NCBI RefSeq assembly: GCF_018882245.1 | Contig: NZ_JACVOV010000002.1 | Span: forward strand, 186,001 to 250,000 | Length of the DNA: 64,000 nt | From: Polynucleobacter sp. AP-Capit-er-40B-B4 | GTDB lineage: Bacteria; Pseudomonadota; Gammaproteobacteria; Burkholderiales; Burkholderiaceae | Direction: 5' to 3' | Shown here: positions 42,876-52,449 of the stretch, one piece after another | How the letters are laid out: every line of letters begins with the position of its first letter | How positions within the stretch are numbered: the first letter of the stretch is position 1 | Program-made: the position numbers and the translations under genes | Notes under the pieces: generated by a model | Seen by the model: only the letters and a program-made list of their open reading frames with translations | Told to the model about the DNA's origin: nothing | Databases searched by the model: none

Positions 42876-44791
42876 GCGAGCTTGCTCTTTAATTTCATTC
42901 GATAACGCTTATCTGACATCGCCAACACTCCGCCCAAGGCCATTAGCAGGCATCCGCCCCAGATCCAATCAACAAAGGGTTTGTAGTAAACGCGTACAGC
43001 CCATGACTTGTCGCCCAACTCCTCGCCTAGGGACACATAAATATCTCGGGTGAGTCCTGCATCAATAGCTGCTTCAGTCATTGGCATGGTTGATGAAAAA
43101 TAACTTCTCTTTTCAGGATAAAGACTGGTTTGGGAACCACCATCTTTTGATAATAAGAATGTACCGCGCATTGCTTGGTAATTTGGGCCGCGAGCAGAGT
43201 TAACGCCCTGCAATTGAATTTGATAACCACCAACCGTCACCGTATCACCTGCTGACATGCGGACATCTTTTTCTTCTTGGTAGGCACCCACCATCGTGAC
43301 ACCAATGACAAATACCGCAATACCTAGATGGGCTACCTGCATACCAATAAAGGAGCGAGTAGGCTTACCTGCCTTTGCTTGGCGAACAATTTGCATACAG
43401 CCTGATGCAATCACCCAAAAAGCCAACATGAAGCCCATGCCAGCAAGCCAAGTAAATTGACCCATGATTAGCGGAATTGCAACTCCTGCAACCAAAGCAA
43501 CTGCACCGGCGAGCCATAAACGCTTAATGATGCTGATTAAGTTGCTCTGCTTCCAGCTTGCCCATGGACCAATACCCATTAGTACCAACAAAGGAACCAT
43601 GATGGGTACAAATACGCTATTGAAATATGGGGGACCTACAGAAATCTTGCCAAGATGCAAAGCATCTATCAATAAAGGATAGAGTGTGCCGAGCAGAACG
43701 GATCCCGCTGAAACAACTAAAAATACATTTCCAAGCAAGATGAATGTTTCTCTAGAGCTCAAATTAAATTTACCGCCCATCGAACTCTTCGGTGCACGCC
43801 AAGCGTAAAGCACCAAAGACGATCCAACCACTAACGATAAAAAGATCAGAATAAAAATACCGCGTCTTGGATCAGTTGCAAATGCATGTACTGAGGTCAA
43901 TACACCGGATCGAACCAAGAAGGTTCCGAGTAACGACAAGGAGAATGCGGTGATCGCTAATAGTACGGTCCAGCTTTTAAAGCCACCGCGCTTTTCAGTA
44001 ACGGCTAATGAGTGCAATAAGGCGGTACCCACAAGCCAAGGAATAAATGAAGCATTTTCAACGGGATCCCAGAACCACCATCCACCCCAACCTAACTCGT
44101 AATAAGCCCACCAAGAGCCCAGAGCAATGCCAAGAGTCAAGAAAACCCAAGCAGCTGTTGTCCATGGACGTGACCAACGCGCCCATGCCGCGTCTAATCT
44201 GCCAGACAGCAAAGAAGCAATTGCAAAAGCGAAGGCCACTGAGAAACCGACATAGCCCATATACAGCATTGGCGGATGAAATACCAAGCCAGGATCTTGC
44301 AAAAGTGGATTTAAAGATCGACCATCTTGAGCTGCCGGTAATAAACGCTCAAAAGGATTTGAGGTTGTTAAAACAAATAACAGCAAACCACTAGTGACTA
44401 ATCCTAAAACACCAATTACCCTGGCCACCATGAAATCATCTAATGCTTTTGAAAGTTGCGCCACCAAGATAGTCCAAGTAGCCAGCAAGAAAATCCACAA
44501 CAACAGTGATCCTTCATGACCACCCCATACCGCACCTAATCGATAGATCACCGGCATTTGCGAATTGGAGTGCTCGGCAACATAGAGCACAGAAAAATCG
44601 TTACTGTAAAAACTCCAAGCCAATATCCCGAAGGCGATCGCTAACAATAAGAAAGCAGTTTGCGCGGTAGGCCTTGCCAGAACTAACCAGTCTCGGCGGC
44701 CAAAGTGGGCGCCCACCAAAGGCAGAACCCCTTGAACGAGAGAAATACACAGCGCCAGTACTAATGCGTAATGTCCAAACTCTGGAATCAT
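42872..44791 (-). CDS. ccmF: Heme lyase subunit CcmF
   Basis: A 639-residue protein with about 15 membrane segments and the periplasmic WWD heme-handling motif [15 protein letters not shown] near residue 240. Conserved histidines flank it. CcmF accepts heme from holo-CcmE and attaches it to C-x-x-C-H sites with CcmH and CcmI. Length is normal. It overlaps both neighbours in the operon. Confidence 0.97.
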   Translation of the reverse strand: MIPEFGHYALVLALCISLVQGVLPLVGAHFGRRDWLVLARPTAQTAFLLLAIAFGILAWSFYSNDFSVLYVAEHSNSQMPVIYRLGAVWGGHEGSLLLWIFLLATWTILVAQLSKALDDFMVARVIGVLGLVTSGLLLFVLTTSNPFERLLPAAQDGRSLNPLLQDPGLVFHPPMLYMGYVGFSVAFAFAIASLLSGRLDAAWARWSRPWTTAAWVFLTLGIALGSWWAYYELGWGGWWFWDPVENASFIPWLVGTALLHSLAVTEKRGGFKSWTVLLAITAFSLSLLGTFLVRSGVLTSVHAFATDPRRGIFILIFLSLVVGSSLVLYAWRAPKSSMGGKFNLSSRETFILLGNVFLVVSAGSVLLGTLYPLLIDALHLGKISVGPPYFNSVFVPIMVPLLVLMGIGPWASWKQSNLISIIKRLWLAGAVALVAGVAIPLIMGQFTWLAGMGFMLAFWVIASGCMQIVRQAKAGKPTRSFIGMQVAHLGIAVFVIGVTMVGAYQEEKDVRMSAGDTVTVGGYQIQLQGVNSARGPNYQAMRGTFLLSKDGGSQTSLYPEKRSYFSSTMPMTEAAIDAGLTRDIYVSLGEELGDKSWAVRVYYKPFVDWIWGGCLLMALGGVLAMSDKRYRMKLKSKLA

Positions 44792-45222
44792 TTAGCACTT
44801 CCGTTTTTTTGTGCCTGATCTAAGGCATGCTTAGCTTCAGGAGGCATGTAATTTTCATCGTGTTTCGCCAGCACTTCGCTGGCAATAAATTCACCATTCG
44901 CATTCATGCGACCTTGAATCACTGCACCCTTACCTTCTTTAAATAAATCAGGAAGAATGCCGGTATATGCGACTGGAATGTCTTTCACAAGGTCAGTGAT
45001 CTTAAAGTGCACAGTGAGGCCATCGCGCTTTAAGGATCCATCCTTCACCATGCCGCCAATCCTAAAGGCTTGACCCTGAGGTGCCTTGCCTGCTGCAACC
45101 TCACTTGGTGTGACATACAAAGCGATATTGCTGTTGAGTGCATTCAAGATCAACATCGCAGCAACTCCGATCGCTAGGAGTGCGGCAACAATAATCAATG
45201 CGCGTTTATATCTAGGCTTCAC
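44788..45222 (-). CDS. ccmE: Heme chaperone CcmE
   Basis: A 144-residue protein with an N-terminal membrane anchor (about 8-28) and an OB-fold domain. The heme-binding motif H121-D-E-N-Y125 follows S-E-V-L-A-K, as expected. CcmE carries covalently bound heme from CcmC to CcmF in the periplasm. The gene overlaps ccmD and ccmF by four bases each. Confidence 0.97.
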   Translation of the reverse strand: MKPRYKRALIIVAALLAIGVAAMLILNALNSNIALYVTPSEVAAGKAPQGQAFRIGGMVKDGSLKRDGLTVHFKITDLVKDIPVAYTGILPDLFKEGKGAVIQGRMNANGEFIASEVLAKHDENYMPPEAKHALDQAQKNGSAK

Positions 45223-45407
45223 TTACCGATCTCTTTATCAAACTGCTCTGCTAGTTGTTGTTGCTTCAACCTGTGCATCACTGCTCTAAAGCGAGCACGC
45301 ACAAATAGAGGTTCCAATATCAAAACTAAGGCACAAATGCCAAAACTGCTCCACACATAAAGTGCGTAACCGCCCATAGCAAAAAACTCGGAAGGACTAT
45401 TCCACAT
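45219..45407 (-). CDS. ccmD: Heme exporter protein CcmD
   Basis: A 62-residue protein with one membrane segment preceded by [14 protein letters not shown], the family signature, and a basic cytoplasmic tail. CcmD helps release holo-CcmE from the CcmABC complex. Its ATG overlaps the last base of the ccmC stop and its own stop overlaps the ccmE start. Confidence 0.94.
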   Translation of the reverse strand: MWNSPSEFFAMGGYALYVWSSFGICALVLILEPLFVRARFRAVMHRLKQQQLAEQFDKEIGK

Positions 45408-46177
45408 CAGCTTTTCACCTCAATTGATTGTCTCACCCAATCCGCATGGGCTTCACGCTCCAAAATGATTGCCCTCACTCGCATTAAGGTAACTGCAATG
45501 GTGTACATCCAGAAGCACAGGGCCATCAATAACATCCCCCAGAGCATGGTTTGTGCCATAGCCGGTGATTTAGTCAATGAAACGGATGCCCCTTGATGCA
45601 AGGTGTTCCACCATTTCACTGAAAAATAAATAATGGGTACATTAACCACGCCCACCAAAGCCAAAATTGCACTAGCTTTGTCAGCGCGGCGCGGATCGTC
45701 AATAGAGGCTCGCAGGGCAATAAAGCCCAAATAAAGAAATAACAGAATTAATTCAGAAGTAAGGCGCGCATCCCAAACCCACCAAGTACCCCACATTGGT
45801 TTACCCCAAAACGCGCCAGTCCATAAAGACAGAAATGCCATCCAGGCACCTATTGGCGCAAGCGCCTGCGCCATCATGGCAGACAAGCGGGTATTAAAAA
45901 CAAGTCCGAGCCCAGCCCAGGCAGCCATCACTAAATAGATGAACATCGACATCCATGAGGCCGGTACATGGATAAAGATAATTCGATAACCTTGTCCTTG
46001 AACAGCGTCGACTGGCGCAACAAAAAAACTAACCCATAAACCGACGGCACCAAACAGGAACGTTAAAACCCAGAAAAATGGGATGAGCTTCCCTGCAACC
46101 GGATAAAAGGTGCTGGGGCTCGATAACTTAAACCAGTTAATCAAGCGGTGGTTAGAAAAGTGATTTGTTTGACTCAT
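45407..46177 (-). CDS. ccmC: Heme transporter CcmC
   Basis: A 256-residue protein with six membrane segments and the WWD motif W-G-T-W-W-V-W-D-A-R-L-T-S near residue 125. Flanking histidines such as H-V-P-A-S-W-M-S in a periplasmic loop complete the heme site. CcmC presents heme to CcmE. I use the ATG at 46177, which overlaps the ccmB stop (ATGA); the 12 codons upstream in frame lie inside ccmB. Confidence 0.95.
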   Translation of the reverse strand: MSQTNHFSNHRLINWFKLSSPSTFYPVAGKLIPFFWVLTFLFGAVGLWVSFFVAPVDAVQGQGYRIIFIHVPASWMSMFIYLVMAAWAGLGLVFNTRLSAMMAQALAPIGAWMAFLSLWTGAFWGKPMWGTWWVWDARLTSELILLFLYLGFIALRASIDDPRRADKASAILALVGVVNVPIIYFSVKWWNTLHQGASVSLTKSPAMAQTMLWGMLLMALCFWMYTIAVTLMRVRAIILEREAHADWVRQSIEVKS

Positions 46178-46839
46178 TCGATTGCAATCTTTACAGCAGC
46201 TGTACTCACCCAAGGGACAAATGCTAAAGCTAAAATCAATAATGCGCCTAGCAATGAAAAATGACCTGATGTATCTAAACCAACGCTATGGGCATATACA
46301 GCGCCAGCACCAAAAATAAGGACCGGAATAAATAAAGGCAGTATCAATAAGCTTAGTAACACGCTGCCACCCCTCACTCCCAAGGTCAATGCAGCACCTA
46401 TTGAGCCCAGCAAGGATAGCACTGGCGTACCCAATAGTAGAGTAGTCATCAGCACATACAAAGAGCCAGCATCCAAATCAAACTGAATACCAATAATTGG
46501 GGCTAAGAGTACTAGCGGTAGACCACACACAATCCAGTGAGCAATAATTTTTCCAGTCACGAGTAAGGCCAGAGGCTGAGGTGATAAAACTAGCTGCTCC
46601 AGAGAGCCGTCTTGATAGTCGGCTGCAAACATTCGATGTAGACCCAACAAGGTAGATAACAAGGCTGCCACCCACAGAACACCAGGTGCAATTTTGCGCA
46701 ACAAGGCAGCGTCTGCACCTATTCCCAAAGGAAACAGGCTGGTTACGACTACAAAGAAGAATAAAGCTGTCAGCACCTCACTCTTGCGGCGCATAACCAA
46801 CAATAAATCGCGGTGAATGATCGCCAGTAAAGCCTTCAT
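46174..46839 (-). CDS. ccmB: Heme exporter permease CcmB
   Basis: A 221-residue protein with six predicted membrane segments. The R-D-L-L-L-V-M-R-R-K-S-E start and the F-A-A-D-Y-Q-D-G-S-L-E-Q-L segment are family hallmarks. It is the membrane subunit of the CcmAB ABC transporter, which uses ATP to release heme-loaded CcmE from CcmC. The gene overlaps ccmA and ccmC. Confidence 0.95.
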   Translation of the reverse strand: MKALLAIIHRDLLLVMRRKSEVLTALFFFVVVTSLFPLGIGADAALLRKIAPGVLWVAALLSTLLGLHRMFAADYQDGSLEQLVLSPQPLALLVTGKIIAHWIVCGLPLVLLAPIIGIQFDLDAGSLYVLMTTLLLGTPVLSLLGSIGAALTLGVRGGSVLLSLLILPLFIPVLIFGAGAVYAHSVGLDTSGHFSLLGALLILALAFVPWVSTAAVKIAIE

Positions 46840-47483
46840 AGATCAAGCGCCTTGACATGTGGAAGCATCACCTCTTGATGACTAGTCAATACTACCAAGC
46901 CGCCAAACTCCACATGCTCAGCAATGAGGCCCTGTAAAGCTTGCACCGCATGGGCATCTAAAGCATTGAATGGCTCATCCAAAATCCATAGCTTTGCTTG
47001 ACGCGTCAACATACGAGCCATCAAGACGCGTCGCTTTTGACCGGCCGACAAGCAACTGACCAGCAAGTGTTCGCGCCCGCGCAAACCAAAACGCCAGAGG
47101 GCGGATAAAGCCTTCTCTTCCGGCAAATGAATATCATCTAGAGCGGCATAGAGTTGTATATTTTCCAGCGCAGTGAGGTCCTCCTTTAAGGCATCACGAT
47201 GCCCCAGAAATAGAAGCTCACGATGATAGGTAGAAGGATCCTTATTAATTGATAGACCGCCCCATAAAATCTCACCAGCTTCTGGCTTAGATAAACCCGT
47301 CAATAGTCTTAGTAAGCTGGTTTTTCCAACACCATTCTCACCACGCACGTGCAGACACTCTCCACTAGCGACTGTTAAGTTGAGCCCCTCAAATAATCTT
47401 CTTTCACCGCGCACGCACGCAAGACCTCGCGCTTGAAGCGTCAAAGCTGGTTTGCTGGAGGAGGAAGATGTATTGACTGTCAT
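46836..47483 (-). CDS. ccmA: Heme ABC exporter ATP-binding protein CcmA
   Basis: A 215-residue ATPase with Walker A G-E-N-G-V-G-K-T-S, the signature L-S-A-G-Q-K-R-R and Walker B L-W-I-L-D-E-P. It is the first gene of the ccm operon. I take the ATG at 47483; a TTG three codons earlier is possible. Neither start shows a clear ribosome site. The 192-base gap upstream holds a terminator for the preceding gene and a small AAGGGA/TCCCTT repeat (47565-47580) but no promoter I can name. Confidence 0.93.
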   Translation of the reverse strand: MTVNTSSSSSKPALTLQARGLACVRGERRLFEGLNLTVASGECLHVRGENGVGKTSLLRLLTGLSKPEAGEILWGGLSINKDPSTYHRELLFLGHRDALKEDLTALENIQLYAALDDIHLPEEKALSALWRFGLRGREHLLVSCLSAGQKRRVLMARMLTRQAKLWILDEPFNALDAHAVQALQGLIAEHVEFGGLVVLTSHQEVMLPHVKALDL

Positions 47484-47628
47484 GTAGGGCAATGGCTTGA
47501 TTCAAACCACCCCAGGCATTGTCTGAGAACCTATTGGCACTGACAAACCAGAAAAAGTGGAATTAAGGGAATAATCCCTTTCAATTCAATTACTTATGAA
47601 ATTATAAACTGAGTCGACCAAGAACAAA

Positions 47629-47650
47629 AAAACCACCCGCAGGTGGTTTT
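47629..47650 (-). terminator. Intrinsic terminator of the WrbA-like gene
   Basis: A perfect 9-bp stem (AAAACCACC / GGTGGTTTT) with a CGCA loop, followed on the minus strand by a T-run. It ends the flavoprotein transcript and isolates the ccm operon downstream. Confidence 0.88.
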
Positions 47651-47684
47651 CTCTATTAAATCAATTACTTAGCTCACACTGAGA

Positions 47685-48236
47685 TCACTTCAGACGCTTA
47701 GTGATTTCTGCAATACGCTGGCCATAGAGTCTGGCAGTCTCTAAATCGCCTGCATTCACTTCATCCGCACTTGCGTCAGATGGGGTCTGCATCATGGCTC
47801 CAGCAGATGAGCCAACATAGTTAATGTCATCACGCTTGGCAGCTTTAGAGTTGGAAGGCATCAATCCAGTTCCAACCCATATGCCATTGTGCTGCATTGC
47901 TAGAGTAAAGAAGTAATGCAAGGTGGAATGCTTATCACCATTCATCGTGGCTGAATTAGTAAAGCCGCCGAATACTTTATCTTTCCACTGTTGTGAAAAC
48001 CATTGTTTGGAACTTGCATCAGCAAACTTTTTAAATTGCCAGCTGACAGTTCCCATGTATGTTGGCGAACCAAAAACAATGGCATCAGCCTCATTCACGG
48101 TTGCCCACTGTGCATCAGTCAAATTACCTTCAGCATCAATTGCCACCAATGTAGCATTGGCACCTTTGGCAACTGCCTCCGCCTGTTTTACTGTGTGACC
48201 ATAACCACTATGAAATACCACTGCAATTTTTGTCAT
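47685..48236 (-). CDS. Flavodoxin-fold NAD(P)H:quinone oxidoreductase (WrbA-like)
   Basis: A 183-residue flavodoxin-like protein. The FMN phosphate loop is H-S-G-Y-G-H-T near residue 9, followed by G-S-P-T-Y-M-G and the G-F-T-N-S-A-T segment of WrbA relatives. It probably reduces quinones by two electrons, avoiding semiquinones. It stands alone between terminators. A true electron-transfer flavodoxin is less likely given the WrbA-type loops. Confidence 0.87.
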   Translation of the reverse strand: MTKIAVVFHSGYGHTVKQAEAVAKGANATLVAIDAEGNLTDAQWATVNEADAIVFGSPTYMGTVSWQFKKFADASSKQWFSQQWKDKVFGGFTNSATMNGDKHSTLHYFFTLAMQHNGIWVGTGLMPSNSKAAKRDDINYVGSSAGAMMQTPSDASADEVNAGDLETARLYGQRIAEITKRLK

Positions 48237-48295
48237 CAGAATCTCCTTTCAAGAATGTAATGTCGTATTAATTATTTATATTTTGCAACTGCGTT

Positions 48296-48709
48296 TTATT
48301 TCCAGAATAAAGCAATTTTTTGCGACAAGTCAGCCTTAATAGAAAGCGCCCTCTTTTGCATCACGCCTTCATATGTTGCCTCAATCGTATAGTCTCCAGG
48401 CGCCAGGTTAACCAGCATATAAGGTCCGTCTGCTTGAGCTTCAAAGACTATCTGCTTTTTAGCTGAACTCATGATTTTGATAGTTGCGCCAAATATCCAG
48501 ACACCCCTGCCATTTTCAATTTGAGACATTTCCAAAAGCAACGGCCATTGCTTAGCCTCAGCAAGAATGGCTACCGTCTCACCCTCACCAACACCGCCAG
48601 TGATATAGGAAATTCCTTGTGAATACTGCGTCTCCGGAATTTGTGCCAGAGACAAGGAGCTCATTAAAATCAAATGGGCGGACAGGATTATTTTTAAAAG
48701 TGTTTTCAT
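48296..48709 (-). CDS. Exported protein with carboxypeptidase-regulatory-like fold, unrecognised
   Basis: A 137-residue protein with a signal peptide (1-22, ending S-L-A-Q). The rest is beta-rich, and L-V-N-L-A-P-G-D-Y-T-I-E-A-T-Y-E-G is the typical end of a carboxypeptidase-regulatory-like (prealbumin) domain. Such domains bind or scaffold extracellular proteins. No enzyme motif is seen. It lies between a terminator and the WrbA-like gene. Confidence 0.75.
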   Translation of the reverse strand: MKTLLKIILSAHLILMSSLSLAQIPETQYSQGISYITGGVGEGETVAILAEAKQWPLLLEMSQIENGRGVWIFGATIKIMSSAKKQIVFEAQADGPYMLVNLAPGDYTIEATYEGVMQKRALSIKADLSQKIALFWK

Positions 48710-48740
48710 ACTTCCATCCTACGCCTGATTGAGCCATAAA

Positions 48741-48765
48741 AAAAGCCCCGATAGGCGGGGCTTTT
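48741..48765 (-). terminator. Intrinsic terminator of the quinone oxidoreductase gene
   Basis: A perfect 10-bp stem (AAAAGCCCCG / CGGGGCTTTT) with a 5-base loop, flanked by T-rich sequence on the minus strand, 20 bases past the stop of the gene at 48786. Confidence 0.9.
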
Positions 48766-48785
48766 GTACGCTAGAACACTTAAGC

Positions 48786-49766
48786 CTATGGCGTCATCAC
48801 AATTGCGCCAGAAACTTTTCTACCCTCAGCAGCGCGATGTGCATCTGCTGCTTGCTCTAAAGAAAACTTAGCGCCAATTTGCACTTTGACCTGCCCTTTA
48901 GCAATTGCATCAAATACTGCCTTAGCATTTTCTTTTAATAAGGCTGCAGTTGCGTTGTGCGGAAACACAGAAGGTCTTGTTAAAAACAGACAGCCTTTCT
49001 TATTTAAGATTTCTGGCTGAATCTCTGGAGCCGGTCCAGATGCAGCGCCGAATAAAGCCACCGTGCCAAATGGGGCAGTGCAATCCAAAGAACCCAAGAA
49101 AGTGGTCTTTGCAACAGAGTCATAAACCACGTTGGCTTTTTTGCCGCCAGTCGCTTTAATGACTTCCTCAACCCAATTAGGCTGAGAGTAGTCAACAACC
49201 GCATCACAACCTGCCTCTTTAGCGGCAGCAAACTTTGCAGGAGAGCCAACTGTACCAACAACAAAGGCGCCTAAGGCTTTCGCCCAGCCTGCCAAAATCT
49301 GACCAACGCCACCTGCAGCTGCGTGCACAAGCACCACATCGCCAGCTTTTACTTTATATGTTTTCTGGACCAGATATTGCGCAGTCATCGCCTTAAAGAA
49401 AACGGCTGCAGCTACTTCATCAGAAATACCATTTGGTATTGATACCAACTTATCCGCCGCAACATTACGTGCACTTGCGTATGCGCCGATACCAGCATTC
49501 ATATAAACCACGTGATCGCCAACCTTAAAGTCAGTGACGCCATCACCCACAGCCTCAACAACGCCCGCAGCTTCATGACCCAGACCAGTAGGCATCTCTA
49601 GAGGGTAAACGCCAGAGCGCTGATAAACGTCAATGAAATTAAAACCAATCGCAGTTTGACGAATTTGCACTTCACCTTTTGCTGGTGGAGGCAGTTCTTT
49701 ATCTATTACTTTAATTACGTCTGCACTACCCAGTTCAGTCAGACTAACAACTCGAGCTTTTGTCAC
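48786..49766 (-). CDS. NADPH:quinone oxidoreductase (QOR, MDR superfamily)
   Basis: A 326-residue medium-chain dehydrogenase/reductase without the zinc-ligand set. It has N-F-I-D-V-Y-Q-R-S-G-V-Y near residue 50, G-L-G-H-E-A-A-G-V-V and the nucleotide motif H-A-A-A-G-G-V-G-Q-I near 150. QOR proteins reduce quinones by one electron with NADPH. Length and motifs match E. coli QorA. It may cooperate with the WrbA-like enzyme nearby in quinone detoxification. Confidence 0.93.
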   Translation of the reverse strand: MTKARVVSLTELGSADVIKVIDKELPPPAKGEVQIRQTAIGFNFIDVYQRSGVYPLEMPTGLGHEAAGVVEAVGDGVTDFKVGDHVVYMNAGIGAYASARNVAADKLVSIPNGISDEVAAAVFFKAMTAQYLVQKTYKVKAGDVVLVHAAAGGVGQILAGWAKALGAFVVGTVGSPAKFAAAKEAGCDAVVDYSQPNWVEEVIKATGGKKANVVYDSVAKTTFLGSLDCTAPFGTVALFGAASGPAPEIQPEILNKKGCLFLTRPSVFPHNATAALLKENAKAVFDAIAKGQVKVQIGAKFSLEQAADAHRAAEGRKVSGAIVMTP

Positions 49767-49800
49767 GTGTCACCTTATTATTTTTATAGAGAGAAAATAA

Positions 49801-50235
49801 TCATACAGTAAGGGCATCTTCTTCAATCACTGCCCAGGTACTATCACCCAACTTCTTCACTGCCATCGAATAAGTCCAGCCCTCCGGAATCCCGCAGCTC
49901 CATTCTCTTGGACCGTTCTGAATTAAGACATTGACGCCATTTCTGCTGTCGTAGTACAGGTGGTAAATTTTTCCGTGAATTGGATTAAAGCTAAATTTAG
50001 CGCTGTGCACCATCTCGGTAGCATCAAGCCTGGCCTGTAAAGCTTTTGCTTGCTTCATTAACACTTCAGCTTGCTCCATGATGCGGTCGTATTCTAACTT
50101 CGCATTCTGGCGCGCTACGTTAACAGCCTTGTCTTTTTCTTCGGTGACCTTGATAGGCGCAAATACAGGGGCACCCACTTCCATTGGATATTCAATCCCT
50201 GCATGACGCGCTGGATCGGTATCTTCGATTCTCAT
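49801..50235 (-). CDS. DUF2452 domain-containing protein
   Basis: A 144-residue cytoplasmic protein. A helical, charged middle part (about 30-75, with E-Q-A-E-V-L-M-K-Q-A-K-A-L) precedes the conserved F-N-P-I-H-G-K-I-Y-H-L-Y-Y block and a C-terminal W-A-V-I-E-E-D. The function of DUF2452 is unknown. It lies 41 bases after sodC on the same strand. No catalytic motif is recognisable. Confidence 0.82.
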   Translation of the reverse strand: MRIEDTDPARHAGIEYPMEVGAPVFAPIKVTEEKDKAVNVARQNAKLEYDRIMEQAEVLMKQAKALQARLDATEMVHSAKFSFNPIHGKIYHLYYDSRNGVNVLIQNGPREWSCGIPEGWTYSMAVKKLGDSTWAVIEEDALTV

Positions 50236-50276
50236 GAAATGCCCTGTATCTACTAAATAAATAAAAAAATTATGTG

Positions 50277-50810
50277 TTACTTAATCAAGCCACAAGCAAT
50301 ACGTGGACCAGAATTGCCGGCAGGCTGGGACTTGTAATCATCTGGATCTCTGTGAACAACCACTGAACGACCCACAATTCCAGTTGGACCTGTGTTTACA
50401 GCAAAGCCATGTAACTTGGCGCTATAGGTTGCGTTGCCATTTGCATCAGATTTAATGTTGGGCATATCCCCCGCATGATTCATGCCGCTATTTGGCATGC
50501 CATGGGATTTTGTTTCAGGATTAAAGTGACCGCCTGCGCTAGTTGCGTCAGGAGCAGAACAATCTCCTTTTTCATGAACATGAAATCCTTGCTCTGCATT
50601 AGGCTTCAATCCAGAAAATTTACCATTGATGAGCACGTCATTGCCTTGCCAAACAAATGTTACTTCGCCCTTGGCTTGAGACCCTGATCTTGAATCTAAA
50701 CTCGCGCTTGCTTTTTGACCGGTACCTTGCTCCATCGATTGGCAGGCTACCAAAGAAAAAATTCCTGCAGCGGAAAGAGCAATCGAAATTTGCTTTAATG
50801 TTGTACTCAT
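50277..50810 (-). CDS. sodC: Superoxide dismutase [Cu-Zn], lipoprotein form
   Basis: A 177-residue protein starting at an ATG behind GGAGATC. A lipobox (S-L-V-A-C23) predicts lipid anchoring in the periplasm. Copper and zinc ligands appear in F-H-V-H-E-K-G-D-C, G-G-H-F-N-P and V-V-H-R-D-P-D-D-Y, and the R-I-A-C-G-L-I end supplies the disulfide partner and active-site Arg. It removes periplasmic superoxide. Longer upstream frames are not supported by a ribosome site. Confidence 0.94.
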   Translation of the reverse strand: MSTTLKQISIALSAAGIFSLVACQSMEQGTGQKASASLDSRSGSQAKGEVTFVWQGNDVLINGKFSGLKPNAEQGFHVHEKGDCSAPDATSAGGHFNPETKSHGMPNSGMNHAGDMPNIKSDANGNATYSAKLHGFAVNTGPTGIVGRSVVVHRDPDDYKSQPAGNSGPRIACGLIK

Positions 50811-50880
50811 CTGGATCTCCTTTATTGAGGCTCTCACAGGAGCCTTCCAGTAAAGTGTGACATAAATCCCAGGCTTTTGC

Positions 50881-51429
50881 TTAGCGCTTATAGAAGCTCA
50901 AAGTTACCTCGCCGAGCTCAATCCCAAACTTACTCATTTTGGCCTTGTTGAGCATCACTTTAGGGGTCATTAAGTACATCCAATCATTGAATTGCACATG
51001 GTAAATAGTGCCATCCACAGGTAAGGCAAGGGTATAAGTCCAATTTAAGGCATTGCCAGCCAATTGACCCTGCGCATCCCCAACCACGTCATCCGCTCTA
51101 CCAATGTAAGTTCCCGGGGACTGCTCGGTAAGCGTCCAAATACGCTTTTGCTTGGTGCCATCAGAATATTCAAAGCTTTCATCCAGAGTGCCAACTTTTT
51201 TTCCATCAACCATAGTCCAGCTTGCTTTGATCAATACCGTAAAGCGTTTCTTTACTTCGCCACTGCGATCGGTGAAGATGCCATAGGCATCAATCGTTCC
51301 AGAAAAGTATTCACTCAAATCAAGGACAGGTTTTTCATTGGCATATTGAGAAACTTGTGGCGAAGAGCATGAGACTACAAATAGCCCAAAGAATGCCAAC
51401 GTGATGATTCGGGAAAAAAGTCTTTTCAT
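50881..51429 (-). CDS. DUF3833 lipoprotein
   Basis: A 182-residue lipoprotein with lipobox V-V-S-C21. The body is a beta-rich lipocalin-like domain with F-S-G-T-I-D-A-Y-G-I-F and G-R-A-D-D-V-V-G-D-A-Q-G. DUF3833 genes recur with chalcone-isomerase-like and cyclopropane-fatty-acid genes in oxidative or light-stress regulons, so a lipid-related role is likely but unproven. It follows a chalcone-isomerase-like gene by 3 bases. Confidence 0.88.
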   Translation of the reverse strand: MKRLFSRIITLAFFGLFVVSCSSPQVSQYANEKPVLDLSEYFSGTIDAYGIFTDRSGEVKKRFTVLIKASWTMVDGKKVGTLDESFEYSDGTKQKRIWTLTEQSPGTYIGRADDVVGDAQGQLAGNALNWTYTLALPVDGTIYHVQFNDWMYLMTPKVMLNKAKMSKFGIELGEVTLSFYKR

Positions 51430-51432
51430 GGA

Positions 51433-51981
51433 TTAACAAGCCTCATTAAAAATAGGCGGAGGACAAGACTGTCCAAGCAACTCAGTCCGCAACTTAGGGG
51501 CACTTGTTTTTGGGTCAAGCCAGATCCCAAAAAATGCTTTTGAAAATTCAATCCCAGGTACCTGTGCAATTTGCTTACCGTCGTGATAGAAAGTAGTTCC
51601 TTGCTTAGGAGAATAGATTGCTGTGAGCGTTTGCCCAGACTCTACATTTGGCAAGAAAGCAGTTAACTCTTTTCCCCAAAGCGCTGCCTGAGCCTCTGGC
51701 ACCCCAATACGCTTCATCTCTTCAGCGCTGCGATTAGCAATAGAAGCCCCAGAAAAAGATTTTTGATAGCGTAAATTCAATGCGAAATCAGGAGAAGAAA
51801 GTGAGCCAACCCGATAAAACGCAGCATCATATACATGGAGACCAAACCAAGTGAGTCTGCCACTGCCCTGCAATTTTGCAGCACTTATATTGGGGGGCAG
51901 TTCAATTGGCTCGCGAGCAAAGCTATTTGATAGGAACACTGCCAAAAAAGTCAGCGCCAGAAATAATGGCATTTTCTTCAT
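51433..51981 (-). CDS. Chalcone isomerase-like exported protein
   Basis: A 182-residue protein with a signal peptide (1-22, ending S-F-A-R). It has the chalcone isomerase-like pattern: G-S-G-R-L-T-W-F-G-L-H-V-Y-D-A-A-F-Y, then R-Y-x-K-S-F-S-G and G-I-W-L-D-P-K at the end. Bacterial members are not flavonoid enzymes; fatty-acid binding or lipid handling is suspected. Its ATG overlaps the DCC-family gene stop by four bases and it precedes the DUF3833 gene by 3 bases. Confidence 0.88.
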   Translation of the reverse strand: MKKMPLFLALTFLAVFLSNSFAREPIELPPNISAAKLQGSGRLTWFGLHVYDAAFYRVGSLSSPDFALNLRYQKSFSGASIANRSAEEMKRIGVPEAQAALWGKELTAFLPNVESGQTLTAIYSPKQGTTFYHDGKQIAQVPGIEFSKAFFGIWLDPKTSAPKLRTELLGQSCPPPIFNEAC

Positions 51982-52388
51982 GAAGAGATCGCTCCTGATT
52001 TGGACTTCACCAAACGAAGTGCAGCCGGCCCAAAAAGGCTAGAAATTGCATGTCTATTCTTAGCAAAAAATAGATACCCTAATTTTAGGAATGGCTGCAA
52101 GGACTTTCTTGAAAATAACCAGGCAAGGCGCGGCAAATCCGCACGGCGATATGCTTCAGGAAATACACCCACACCCTGAATCAATTTACCGCTAGCAAAT
52201 TGACCATACATAGCAGCTAGAGCAGCCTCACATGACACGCCCACTTTTTGAGGGTCAAACTGCTCAGAATTGATATCAACAAAATCTAATAAATTAGCCT
52301 GATTGCGTCCTGACAAAAAAAGAATCTCCGCCTGACATAGTGGGCAAGCGCCATCGTAGAACAAAGTGAGTTTCTCTAGTTGAGTCAT
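51978..52388 (-). CDS. DCC-family thiol-disulfide oxidoreductase (DUF393)
   Basis: A 136-residue protein with the signature F-Y-D-G-A-C15-P-L-C18 that names the DCC family, then F-V-D-I-N near 38 and a helical C-terminal region. The C-x-x-C suggests thioredoxin-like redox activity. It is the first gene of a coupled trio with the chalcone-isomerase-like and DUF3833 genes. Its start is 61 bases from the likely divergent start of the DUF2237 gene. Confidence 0.9.
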   Translation of the reverse strand: MTQLEKLTLFYDGACPLCQAEILFLSGRNQANLLDFVDINSEQFDPQKVGVSCEAALAAMYGQFASGKLIQGVGVFPEAYRRADLPRLAWLFSRKSLQPFLKLGYLFFAKNRHAISSLFGPAALRLVKSKSGAISS

Positions 52389-52449
52389 GGTTCAGCAAGT
52401 TTACGGCTTATTCAATAAACTGGTTGGCACTAATACTATTAAGGCTGTT

